Origin: Lateolabrax maculatus
Lineage: Eukaryota > Chordata > Actinopteri > Acropomatiformes > Lateolabracidae
NCBI GenBank assembly: GCA_031216445.1
Contig: CM062213.1
Span: 4,850,001 to 4,914,000, forward strand
Length of the DNA: 64,000 nucleotides
Direction of reading: 5' to 3'
The notes under the pieces were generated by a model. That model worked only from the letters and a program-made list of their open reading frames with translations, was not told the DNA's origin and searched no databases. This document shows, piece by piece, positions 1 to 11,235 of this stretch; position 1 is the first letter of the stretch; every line of letters starts with the position of its first letter. Position numbers and translations under genes: made by a program.

Positions 1-2
1 CT

Positions 3-278
3 TTCAAAATCATGAAAGCGGTGAGATTTAAGCAAGATGGAGACATACTTCCGAAAAATGACAAACTACCCCACCAAACTGGATCCAATGAAGATGTCAA
101 GCAAGACAGCGCCTCAGCTCCCAGCTATGAACCCAAAGTCCTCCAAGGAGTCAAGCCCAACATTGTCCTTGTGGAGGGAATTAAATGTAGGTCACAGCTA
201 AAATGCAAGGCCAGGCCTGGGGGATATGTGGGCCCAGGGTGCTCTGTTGCTCTGGGGGAATGCAAGCGTAGAAAATAA
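3..278 (+). other. unassigned short open frame at window edge
   Basis: A frame open from the window edge to a TAA at 276-278 has a Met codon at 12. Up to about base 186 its composition is plausible for coding sequence (KQDGDIL, PKVLQGVKPN). I do not recognise it and it does not resemble the MAGI1 PDZ0/GuK region. A weak donor (T|GTAGGT) at 186/187 would leave phase 1, which would fit the acceptor at 7638, but one phase match is expected by chance one time in three. It may be an exon, a transposon fragment or noise. Confidence 0.15.
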
Positions 279-3200
279 ACAGATTTTTCACACATGGTTA
301 TTTTTAGAAGCTGGGTTGTGGCTGTATGCATGCCTGTACAGCCCCGTTTTACGTTTTTCATGTGTTTTGATGCCATTGTGTTAAAAAAAAAAAAAAAAAG
401 ATAATTTTGAAACCATGTGTTTTACTCTGTCATTTAAAGTCAGTTGTTGCCAAGCTGAGTTATTTTCCTCTCCCCTGGTAGCATTTCTTTCCTGTCCTCT
501 TGCAAAATGTAGAAATTGTATTGAAATGATCTTGAAATTATCGTAATTTACCTCTCAGTCTTTCACCGTGTTGTGAAAGTTGAATGTTTCAGTGATGCAT
601 AATTGAATAATGTAGACATTTTGGTCTTTCTTATGTCATTGTACTCTCCATTCTAATCTTAGTGTCATCCTCCGCCTTCACAAATGTCAGCAACCTTAGT
701 CTGAATCTATCGTGCCACTAGAAGGGCAGATGCCCCCTTAAAATAGTCTGCCATCAATTAAATATAGATGAGGTGCTTGGATTTGTCTGCTAGTAGGGGT
801 TAGTTGTGCTTGAAGAGGGAGGAGGTGAAGATCTTCCATATATTAAGTACATTAAAGCAATCCATTTTGTTTTTACAGCATTTTAATCATGGGGTCTATT
901 TCAGGATTTACATGTGAGTGGTTTGTTCAGTGCGAGACATCCAAACACTTTTATCTCTAATTTATTCCCATAAAGGTAGAGTAAGAGGCGCACTATTGTT
1001 CAGCACTAGCTAGAGAGGTGACCCATGAATACAGTGTACAGTGAAAGGAAATGAATGTCTTTCATGTAAAGTCTTATCTAAAGGCTTTCTAGGAGAGCTA
1101 CTTACAGATTTTAGAGATTTTGTTTATAGATTTGTTATTATTAGGCATCTTGATAAGTAACTGACTGGAATAACCAGGTATTTTTTATTGATGTTTGCAT
1201 GTGGTATTCAATAAGGCAACACAAGTAAAAACGCAAACCACCATGCCGTTGTCCTCATTGTTGTCCTTGAACCAGGATATGGACCTTTAACACAACAGTT
1301 GAGTCAATTCAGTTGAGATGATGGGAAGATGACAGAAAAGAGACAATTTGATATTGATCCTCTGTAAGCTGAGTGACAGTGTAGACAAACCGGGAAGGCC
1401 AAGGTCACTGCGAGGGTTGTGACCAGTGGCTGGCATGTATTGATTGTGGTTTGAAAGACATCATGGTGTAACCGGATGCTCTCTATAGCCAAAAAGCCTA
1501 ATCCTGAGATACTGTGTGGAGGGGCTGACATTTTGATTGGCAGTGCCAAGGTCACTGTGTCACGAAAGTGGTCGCCATTTGCTTTTGAAATGGCAAAATA
1601 CCATCGCAAGCCAATTTTTGTTTTATAAAAATGTGATACTTAACGTTTGAATAAGATAGGTTTGTAGCATTTTTACCTTTTAAAAAAACGCTACATGTGT
1701 AATTCTAATGTACGCCTGATCAAATTAGTGTGTTTGCATTCATCAATTTTTGACCACTAGGCAACTCACAGAATGAATGTTCTATAGTTACTTACTTTTA
1801 CATCCTGAAGACACATGAGCATCCCATTGGAAACTTTGTTCCAGCTAACCATAAATGTAATTCTAATATTCACTTTCACTTCTGATTATCTTCACTAATG
1901 ACTGGTTTACTTTGGCTCTCTGCTGTTTTGTGCTGGACAGGTTGTGTACACTCGACCGGCCTGCTTGAGCTTGTTTTCTTGGAACATCTGAGTTCAGTAA
2001 ATGGAGCATCTTCAGGAGGCAACTATACAGTCTAAATACTGACCGAATAAACTAAACCATGACCTGCAAAGAGCTGCAGGGTTGTGTGTTGATTTGGGAT
2101 TATGAGTACTAGTAGCTCTTTTCACATCACAGGAAGTAATTTGATTGAACGTTAATCACTAAGTGGAGCTTTGAATTTGTGCAAATATGCATTGATGTCA
2201 GCCTTATCAGGCATTGTTATACTTTGGACTTAGGCTGAGGTAAATAGGGGCCAGTGTGGCACAGAAATCTTTTCACAAGGACTAGTAACCAGGTCTTCAA
2301 ATCTAAATGGGGGGAAGTAAGTTATACAAAACTTCACTCACAATCAGTGGTTACTTTCGCACTTCAGCGAAAGGGTAGTCAAGATTGAGATGTCAGTAAA
2401 TGAGGGATATTGAGAAAATTAGCCTTTTAAGTGAGAAATATTTTTTACTTACCGAATTTCTTCCCTACCCTTTGAGAAACGTTTAGGCTAATGTTTATTT
2501 TGCACGAGAAAATTGTGTGGGGACTGGGTTGTTTCGTTTTTTTACACAGAGGGAGTTGCAATTTAGTTCTAAGTACTATTTACTCACATTTTTTGGCTTT
2601 TAATATTTAAGCCTTTTCATTTGCTCGTGTTTGTGTGGTACTATTAGCCAAGTATCCATAGGCACTCACTTCACATATCATTTATGCACAAATGATACAT
2701 ATAATTAAATACACACAACACATAAACACACCTACTCTACATTTTGGCATGGTGCACTGTCATGAAGATGAGTTTTCATTAGCAAAGCAACCACCACAGA
2801 GCACATTTGTTCCCTTCCTGTGCCATTTTGTTGGCTTCAAACTCTAACTTTCCCAAACAGAATCAAAATAATTGGAACAGAAACACAGGAATTAAATATT
2901 TTTTTGTGTACATCTCTGTTTGAACATTCAACTTTAGTTTTTGCTGATTGTTCTCTCTGTCTTTATTTAGTAAGGCAAAACCTTTAGTTTTTCATCCCCA
3001 GTGACTCTGGCTGGAAGAGATTAGATCTGCATACAAAAAATGCTGATGCGTCAATGCAGAACCAGAGAAGACCTATGCAAACAATCCACGTCTGCTATTA
3101 GACAAGAACCCTTTTAGAGTGACAGTGGCATTGCAGAACAATATATGTATATCAAGTATAAGGTTACTGTCATCACATCTATATAAATCTGTTTTTTTTT

Positions 3201-3399
3201 ATAGGCCTCAGTACACAGGGGTATTTAGAATGAGACCCAGTTAAAATCAACAAATGCACCTTGGTAAAACAGGATAAAAATAAACTAAAAACTGCAAAAT
3301 ACTCAAAACAATGATGATTATAATAAATACTAATGTATACTGGCATGCATATATGGAACACTGCATCATTCATACTAAGTGATGATGATGCTTGATGTA

Positions 3400-4055
3400 A
3401 AGTTATTTTACAGCCGGGGGGAGTAGCAGTGTGGAGGAAGAGGGGACAGTGGAAGTGGGGACTGCTTAGACATTTCAGCTTGGAAAGTCGTTGTTTGGGA
3501 GGTCAAGTGAGTTCAGAAGCTTAACAGGCTGGGGATAGAGGCTGGATCTCTGCCTTGCTGTTCTCGCCGGGGGGCTACGAAACCTCCCACCAGATGGTGG
3601 AGGAATGGATAAATTGTGGGAAGGATGAGAGGGGTCATTGATAATGGAAGCTTTTATGAATGCAGCATCTCCTGAATGGAGAGAAGAGAGGAAGTCTGAC
3701 TGATGTTTTCTGAGTCCACTGTCAACTGTTTTCTGTTAATCAGCATGACTATCCCTGCACTCAGTGTGTTGGTATTGGAGATGTTGAGACCTAGGTGAGA
3801 ACTCTTGTAGAAAACAATAGTATTAAAGTCCATGGACAGCATCCGGACATTCTCTTGTGTCAGGATGGTGTGTAAGGCAAAGGATAAGACCGCTTGAGGG
3901 ATCTAATGAGATGGACAGACTGAATTTTATGGAGCCCATGACTAGCCACTCCAAGCACTTCATTATGAGTAATTGTTGGGACTCTAATCCTGTTGGTCTC
4001 TTTAGCACAGGAATGAAAGTAGCAGCTTTGACACATTCAGGAATGAACACCTGAG
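3400..4055 (-). mobile_element. decayed non-LTR (LINE) retrotransposon fragment, 3' end of the reverse-transcriptase ORF
   Basis: Read on the - strand, interrupted frames resemble the reverse transcriptase of fish L2/CR1/Rex-like LINEs. Around 4050-3830 are a thumb-side string (PECVKAATFIPV) and the MKCLEWLV motif. Near 3840 is a degenerate MLSMDFNT, where intact copies carry the segment leading into the catalytic region. At 3660-3430 is the ORF C terminus, with PSGRRFRSP and LYPQPVKLLNSLDL. Several stops and deletions separate the blocks, so it is inactive. The 5' part is missing, as is typical of 5'-truncated LINE insertions. The exact clade cannot be settled by eye. Confidence 0.7.
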
Positions 4056-4597
4056 GAACACCTCATATTGAAAATGTCCCCAAAGCGTATACTTGTAGCA
4101 GTGTGCTTATTTTGCCCTTGCAAGATTTGAGACGGAAGAAATTATTGTTAGCAAAATACCAACAACAATGCGCTCCCTTGCATTGTTTTGGCAGCATTAT
4201 TGCATAATTGAATATGTAAATGTCAGACCAAACATTCAGGAACATTTACAGAGCAAAGAAAAAGGCAGTAAGAGCTGTTTAATGATGAAATTATTTCCAA
4301 TTGCAATTCAATTAAACCATGAACAACATCAGAATGGCAACACTCTCATACAAGACGAAGAAACAATTGAAATAAAGGTAGCAGCGGTAACATGGTGGTT
4401 CAGTTTTGTGGTATGGCTGAGACGTGGTTAGGCCTGACTACAACATGGTTGTTAGGGTTGAGTAACTGTTGATACAGTGTAGAGGTGCTGAACTCTAAGT
4501 TGCTCTCCTCACTCCGGGGCATCTAATCTTGTCACCATAGGTGGGTCACAGCATAGACAGGACAATTATCTTCCTGTGGCTGTTATGGTTATGAAAC

Positions 4598-4599
<2 letters not shown>

Positions 4600-4654
<55 letters not shown>
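4600..4654. repeat. (GT)n microsatellite
   Basis: An uninterrupted GT tract of about 27 units in the upstream intron. Spurious Val/Cys-rich frames across it are not genes. Confidence 0.97.
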
Positions 4655-4655
<1 letters not shown>

Positions 4656-4771
4656 GGAGTCTAGATGGGTGCATAAAGCTCCATTAAGTGATTACCCTCG
4701 ACCCCCAGCTCCCATTTAGCCCCAGACTAAGTCATTTGGTGGCCATGCACCTCCTCCCCATTGTCAGTGAG

Positions 4772-4843
4772 AGTGTGTGAGTGTGTGTGTGTGTTTGTTT
4801 GTGTGTGTGTGTGTGTGCGTGCGTGTGCGTGTGCGTGTGCGTG
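4772..4843. repeat. imperfect (GT/GC)n microsatellite
   Basis: A second TG-rich tract with GTTT and GCGT interruptions, about 120 bp downstream of the pure tract at 4600. Confidence 0.9.
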
Positions 4844-7637
4844 CTGGCTGGCAGGGAGTGGAACAGCTGCTGATTATAACAGGAGGTGTTTCCTTCCCAA
4901 CCCTTTCCTTTTTGTACTATCGCAAGCCAAAGCGTGTTCGGCATTCACATACACACGGACCATATGACTCCTCTGTGACTGCTGGTATCTGAGTCAACCC
5001 TCTGCTGGATTGCCAGAGGGAAAACGTTGCTCAGCATTGTGCCCTCATCTGTGTGAAGGGGACATACAAGAGAATAGACGGAGAAAGCGACAGAACCAGA
5101 GGTTATGTAGAGCTCCTTGTGTTCAAACACGAAACTACCAAAACCCAGCAGCGTCCTGGTCTATAGCCAGTGCTCTAAATTTTTGGCTGCTGCTTCACCG
5201 CAGCTCGAGTGTTCAAATATGCCAAATTAGTTTGCTTCATGTACATAATTTATGTTCTCTCATTTGGACAAGATCTTTGAGTTATACCTCTGTGGTACTT
5301 ATTATTTCTCTCATGGAATTGAAAAGGGAGTTGTGAAGCCAGAGGAGACTGCGTGTAGAGGGCTGCGTCATCGCTGGAGGACAAACTTCCCCACGTAGCT
5401 TCCCCACATCTCTCTCTCCATCCTATCCTTCCCGGGTTGTCCCTAGCAACAGCAAAGACCCAGTGGCACGAGGCATGAAGACACAGAAATTACATTCATT
5501 TTAATTTTTTTTTTTTGAAGAACATACAGCCCTGGATCATTTATTGCCGCGTGTTGTACAGTTAAACACAAGTGTACATTTACTGTTTTTTGGAACATGC
5601 ATGTGTTTTGATGCAGCCGTAGTGGCTCTGAGCTTCCTGCGCTACAGTACCAATGCCAATATCTCAACACTTGTTTCCTTGAGCGTGCTCATGAAATGCT
5701 AATGATGAGTTTTTTTTATTTTTATTTTTTTCTACAACGCCCACCCACCCATCTCAGCTAGTGAAGATGTTGAAGCCGTTAAGCCACAAGCCAGCCAGCG
5801 CTAGACAAACGCCCTCACAGCAAATCTCCAAGGCTTCATTGTATGTGCCAGTCCCTGGATTATGCTACCTCTTAGCTTTGGTGGTCTCACTCCTTTTCTT
5901 TCTTCCTCTTCCTGCATTTTAGAGGGTTAGCATCCAGAACTGTTGTTGCTCTGCTCATCCCATCCCAACTCGAGGCAGGAGTCTCTGTGCACGACTCTCC
6001 GTCCCAACCTGTCTTTCCTTCTCACTCTATTTCCCAGCTTGGTCAATGGAGCTTTTGTTGCGAGGGGATATTGAATTAATCAGGCCTATAGCGATGACAG
6101 TGTCTTAACCCTGGGTCAAAGCCAAGGCTCTGCTTTTCTATCCCTTTTGAAACACTGGTCACAATTCCACTTCCTATTTGGGTTTCTAAGAGCAGCAGTG
6201 TCTAAATGGAGTCGAATCAATGGCCACTTTTGTGTGGGAAGTGAACTGACAGTCGGCTGAACGCTCGGGCTCGGCTGAGGACTCTCCAAGGTCGACATTC
6301 TGTAAAAGACTTGGTGCCTGAGAATGAGCGAACTGACTGTTTGTTTGATAGACTTCAGAGGGGATTTGCTTGACTTTAAATCAATTTCCTCTTGCTGCAC
6401 AAGTGTCTGGTCACAAATAGTGGAGTTTGTAAGTTTGTGGGCACTCAAGTCTGAATCGTACTTATGAACGGGAAGATTTGCCCTCGCTGTGTGCCCCCAT
6501 GTGATTCTGACATCTGGGTGATGGAACTGATACATGTCAAGAATATGCTGTGTGAGAGATTCAGTGTCTTCAGACATTGCAGCATGCATGCCTTTCTACA
6601 TGTACTGTTTGCTTCCTTGAATGTAATGCATGCTTGCATAAGTTAGTATCCGCGCATCTGTGATTTATCACCAGTGTCACTGAACGTGGCTGCAGTGGGA
6701 GCCTCTCCCCCTATCCCCACACATCTATTTTTACCAGCTTATTGCTTACCAACCCACTGGAAACAAAGTGATTGGGAGATAAAACAGATAGATTAAGAGA
6801 TGGAAGACAGGGAAGGCGAGGGGAAGGTAGCAAAGAAGGGAAAGCCCTCTGTTGTCCACAAACAGATGTCTGTCAGAACAAGCAAGATTAGAAAGATTAG
6901 GCCTATTTGCCACAAATTTATACAATTTTTTAAGCCATCGACAGAATTATTTTCCTTTTGTAGTTGAATACAATAAATGCAGTACAGACTGAGACACCTA
7001 GCGATAGTCAGACAATAGTGTGGAAATGTGCACTTGTGAGGCAGATATTGACTGATTTAAGAGCACTAAGAAAGCAGAATGTTTAAAAGACAAACCGATA
7101 GTAGGACTTTTATTGTCAGTTAAATTTGCAGTGTTGTCATCTCACTATTGTCTCTGCTGTAAAGCTGTTTACCATTGACGCCCCACCGGCCAACTGTCTG
7201 CAGCCATTAAAGACAAGTGTTAGAATCTCACAGGCTACATGCCAAACCACACACACATAACCCCCCTCTACCACCACATATGGCAGAATCCCACTAAGGT
7301 GCTACTACGATACCTCACACTCTACCCCAGTGTGAAGGATGATCATTGGCAAACCCAAGATCATTTCCCTTCTGGAGACTGCTCTCACGTTATTTGTGAT
7401 TTTTATCTACCAGTATGACAAGTGTTAATGTAAATAGTCTCTCCCAGACATTGTACACCCCCTGTCTTATGTACCAAATTATGGGAAAAAAAATGTTTTT
7501 CAGATGGTACAACTTACCTGAGTTAGTTCAAGGAATGGAGTGAATACTTAGATGAAAGCAAAGCTTCCAGTGAATTATAACACATGTTCTTCATTCTAGT
7601 TTGCTAACTCTCATCCTGTCTCTGATTGGTTGTCCAG

Positions 7638-7757
7638 GTACAACCCGCGCCCCAAGAGAAGGAGAAGTTTCTGGCGTGGACTACAACTTCCTCTCAGTGG
7701 AGGACTTCCTGGAGTTGGAGAAGAGCGGGACGCTGTTGGAGATTGGAACGTATGACG
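7638..7757 (+). CDS. magi1: MAGI1 window exon 1: part of the guanylate-kinase-like domain
   Basis: MAGI1 is a junctional scaffold of epithelial, endothelial and synaptic membranes. This 120-nt exon follows a TTGTCCAG acceptor and ends at G|GTAAAT. Its first codon is split: two bases, GT, complete a codon begun in the preceding exon outside the window, probably Cys, as in the MAGI1 string CTTR. It encodes TTRAPREGEVSG, DYNFLSVEDFLELE and SGTLLEIGTYD, the substrate-lobe portion of the GuK-like domain. In MAGUK proteins this domain is a protein-binding module rather than an active nucleotide kinase. The P-loop half is not in the window. Donor phase 1 matches exon 2. Confidence 0.96.
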
Positions 7758-10700
7758 GTAAATTGGAAAATCACACATTTGTTTGGGTGTATTTTATGCA
7801 ACTTCTACTGATAAAAAAATGCTGGGGGTTTGCTTACTAGAGGTGACAGATCCCACCTGGACAGAAGTAGGAATCCTTTTTAGGTGAACCAGTTGTATCT
7901 ACCTTCCTAGTCTGCCTTCTCTTGGCAGGGTATGAGCTCACCTAAAGAGATGTTTAATAAATGGATGAATAAAAAAACCTTTAACATACAGTGACAGAAG
8001 AAAATGTACTCAACTTTGTACTCAACCATGCATTACAGGCCCAATTTTGTCGCATTGCTTTGCATTTTATTATTTTCATGAATAACTGACTCAACATAGA
8101 GAATGTGACGTCATGATGGCATATTGTTAGTGTAACTTTAAGGGAGTTTGAACTATAAAGTTTCGTATTATAAGTTTAATAATTTGAACACTTTTAGTGG
8201 GTGCACATAGAAGTTCTCAGACGCGACCTTCACCCTTTGTCTCTCTGTCTGTCAAAAAGTGAACATACTTAAATTGTTGAATGGCACTGAACCTGACTTT
8301 GGACAGGTGTGCCAGCTTGTATGGCAGAAAATAACCAAGTCCCTCTGTACCTCCGGCCAGTGCTTAAACTCACACACTCACGGTATATTGTCAGCAAGCA
8401 GACATGTCGTGTCCTTGTCCAGGCCAATCAGCCCACTTCTGGACAGGTGCACCTGCTGGCACTGCAGGAGGGAGCCATGTCTCGGCTCTTTTGATTTTTA
8501 GGTATGCATCACTATTGCTATCACTGTCCACTGTAAATGTAGGTCAGATAGCCCTCAGCAACATGTTTACCTCGTATCTCGGTGGGTTGTTGAAAGTAGC
8601 TCTCGGACACATTGGAAAACAGCAGCTGAAGTAGATGAGAAAAGTAAAAAAAACGGCACCAAAAAGTTTGTTTGAAAGTTGGAAAGGTTGCTGTCAAAAT
8701 CTTGATGTGATTTGTCTTTCATGTGAGCAACATCACAAAGGTTCATGAAAATTTGATGCAGTGGATGTTGGATATATTGAGGGACTGGGGAGTTGTCAGT
8801 AGCCAGTGTTAGTGTTTGGTTTGATATGTTTTGTGTAGGCAGGCTGGACACACTGACACAGACGTACACACAGACACACATACAGTAAACCCTTTAGGTC
8901 AGGTCCAAGGTCTTTGGGTCGTGAGGTCGGATCTCGTGGGGCTTCTCCTGGGCAGTTGCCTTGCAACACGACTGTAATCACAGCCTACCTATCATCTCTG
9001 TGTCGTTCTTTATATTTTCTCAGTCATTCTCAACAGCAAAATCCTAAAAATTCATTTTAGTTGTTGCACGCGGCACAAAGTATGTGTCACGTACAGCACA
9101 CAACCTGCTTTGCTGATAAAGTAAAGTCACTGCTGACACACTGGAAGGACTGTTAACAACAACACCACCATGTATCGCCTCCATTCAGTCAGATAATGTT
9201 TAATTAAGTGTCTGCTGTGTCCACTTAGCTTGTTCAGTGTTCCATAACAATGGATTTCCCTCTGACTGCAAGCCATGAGAGGGAATTCTGACCAGCGACT
9301 ATCTTACTCACTTCATAACATTTCACACTTCCTTCCACTTTAAAGGCTTCAAAACAAGCTACTCGTGTGACACCTTATCTGACCACATCCGGCTGCCAAA
9401 ATCCCAGCCAGCTCAACCTGAGGATGGGGTGAGAAGCTGGTGTCATAGAGGAGGAGGAGGCACCAGTAGCCATTTCGTTATCTGCCAACAAATAATGAGG
9501 AAGCTAAAACCAAAGTAGCGTTTTTTGTTTTTTTTTTTTTCACAGAAAAATCAGGGAAAACCAGGCTCACAGTTGCATTTGCCACTTCATTAAGTCAGTC
9601 AAGTGTGCTCGACTCACAATTCAAATATTTTCTGCAGCATCCAAAGGCAGTGTTGGCTTGCAAATGCGTGGCTGTGTAAAGTCATTTAAAACAATGATGG
9701 CTTACTGGTCCAAAAGACAAATGGGTGACATTTCAATTAGTACTCAATTTAATTCAGTGTATGATCTGAGGTGACGCTACGTTTGGTGTCGTTAAAGAAT
9801 TTTATACCAGTTTTTAAATGTGGTCTGTGTTATAACTTGAGTTGCATGATGCATGAACACAAAATTTTGTTGTTTTGGACTTTAGGATGCATCTAAAAAA
9901 GACCAAGCTGATAGACACCCTGGTGGTGTATAAGTTCCATTACCAGGTTTTATGTTCTTCAACAGTAAAATTAAGTTATATTTTTATCTAAGAATACAGT
10001 CATACAATGTTTGTTAACACTTTAGGCCCATGCTTAATGTTTTGACAGCTGTTATCATTAAAAAACTATGTTAAATCCTGCTGATAGACATTTTTCAAAG
10101 CAGACATTTTAACTTATAATCGCATGAAAAGCACGACGAAACGAATGGCTCAGTAAGCCATGCAAGTGAGCCAGCATGCACAGTATCAGCACCCCAGAAC
10201 CAGCTCACCTAAATGGAATGCAGTCATAATTAATGTAATCAATAACACCTGTGCTTTTCCTTGCTTATGACATGCCAAAGTGTCTGCCGTGAAAAAGGTC
10301 TATTCTCCATTTAAGTTTTAGTTTGCCAGTTTATCTTTCGCCCGCCTGGAGTGGAACATTCTTTCCTTCATTGCCTTTTTATTTTGGATGCTAACGCCGT
10401 TCTGTCTCATTAAGAAGTTGGCTTTATATTCCGGTCTTCAGATGGTACAGCCTCCTTAGGTCTGCCTGGTCTAACAGTTCTGCATGTTTTGTTCTCTCCC
10501 CTTTGAAACTGTTAGTTTAGCTGAAATGTGGTACTGGCACTGGAGAACAATTTGGCTGCAAACTGCTTCACTTAATGTCTTCAGGCAATTTTATGAACTA
10601 CTTGGAAGAGAACTACTGCTGTACTTGTGAATCTGAATGCAAAACATTTTCTGGTAGAGTAGGAAAGCCAATGTATCAACTCTGACTCACAAAGTATCAA

Positions 10701-10992
10701 CTTAATTGAGTTATAATAGTGAACAATGATGTAATATTGTTTGAGAAATAAAATATTCATTAGTTTATGGTAAGTTAAAACACAGTGGTCTTGGTTACAA
10801 ACTTTATTTGGGCCAAACAAGAAAGAAACTTTTTTCTCACAGACAAAGCCCGCCTCTCGATTTGCATACAAAGGCTGTAACTAAACCCCCCTCCAACACA
10901 CACACCAAAACCCTTTGACCCCTCCTCTCTGACCCTCCTTTTCTCCATCTTTTTTTAATCCCCCTCTCTCTGCCTTCTTCCTCGTTGCCTAG
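7758..10992 (+). other. magi1: intron 1 (3.2 kb)
   Basis: No coding exon is visible. It carries a palindromic RFX-like site at 8955-8967, an A/T-rich stretch around 9520-9540, and at ~10100-10320 one copy of a dispersed repeat whose second copy lies at ~62255-62490. The last 130 bases are a C/T-rich tract leading to the exon 2 acceptor. Confidence 0.8.
10100..10320. mobile_element. dispersed repeat, copy 1 (MITE- or SINE-like)
   Basis: Blocks shared with 62255-62490, in the same order, include AGCAGACATTTT, TAAGCCATG, GAGCCAGCATGCACA, ACACCTGTGCTTTT, GACATG and GTGAAAAA followed by a CTATT-type end. The copies differ at roughly one site in five, so they are old. No coding capacity is seen. 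The family name is unknown to me. Confidence 0.65.
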
Positions 10993-11235
10993 GTAACTAT
11001 TATGGGACTCCCAAGCCACCGGTGCAGCCCCCCGGTGGGAAAGTGATTAGCAGTAGTGGTATCGGCGGTGATGCCCCACTGCCAGACGGGCTCAGCAGTA
11101 GCCTGCCGGGCTCGCAGAACTCCACTCCCCGACGCAGCAAGTCCTACAATGACATGCACAATGCTGGAATAGTGCCTGGAGAGCAGCAGCAGGAGGACGA
11201 CGAGGACCTCCCTGACATGAACAGTAGCTTTACAG
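10993..11235 (+). CDS. magi1: MAGI1 window exon 2: end of GuK-like domain and linker
   Basis: A 243-nt exon with acceptor TTGCCTAG and donor CAG|GTACGT, phase 1 to phase 1. It begins NYYGTPKPP, the invariant MAGI string closing the GuK-like fold. A Ser/Gly-rich stretch follows (VISSSGIGG), then RRSKSYNDMHNAGIV and an acidic run (EDDEDLPDMNSSF). SKSYNDM-NAGIV is the MAGI1 version; MAGI2 differs here, which supports the paralogue call. The last codon, Gly, is split and completed by exon 3. Confidence 0.96.

Larger units (their letters stand above)
1..7637 (+). other. magi1: upstream intron of magi1 (3' part)
   Basis: No exon matching MAGI1 PDZ0 or the first half of the guanylate-kinase-like region is visible here, and the first recognised exon begins at 7638 with a split codon, so this is read as the 3' part of an intron. 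It holds a short unassigned open frame near base 1, a poly(A) run at 381-398, a decayed LINE on the - strand at ~3400-4055 and two TG-rich tracts at 4600-4843. The rest is AT-rich sequence in which I see no gene. Confidence 0.75.

Noticed and set aside
4600..4843. Regularly repeated sequence considered as a CRISPR-like array (also the other CA/TG tracts)
   Set aside because: Dinucleotide microsatellites without spacers, in a eukaryotic intron.
6116..6589. 157-residue open frame on the - strand in the upstream intron
   Set aside because: No recognisable domain, no consistent splice context and ordinary intron composition on both sides; a long chance frame.
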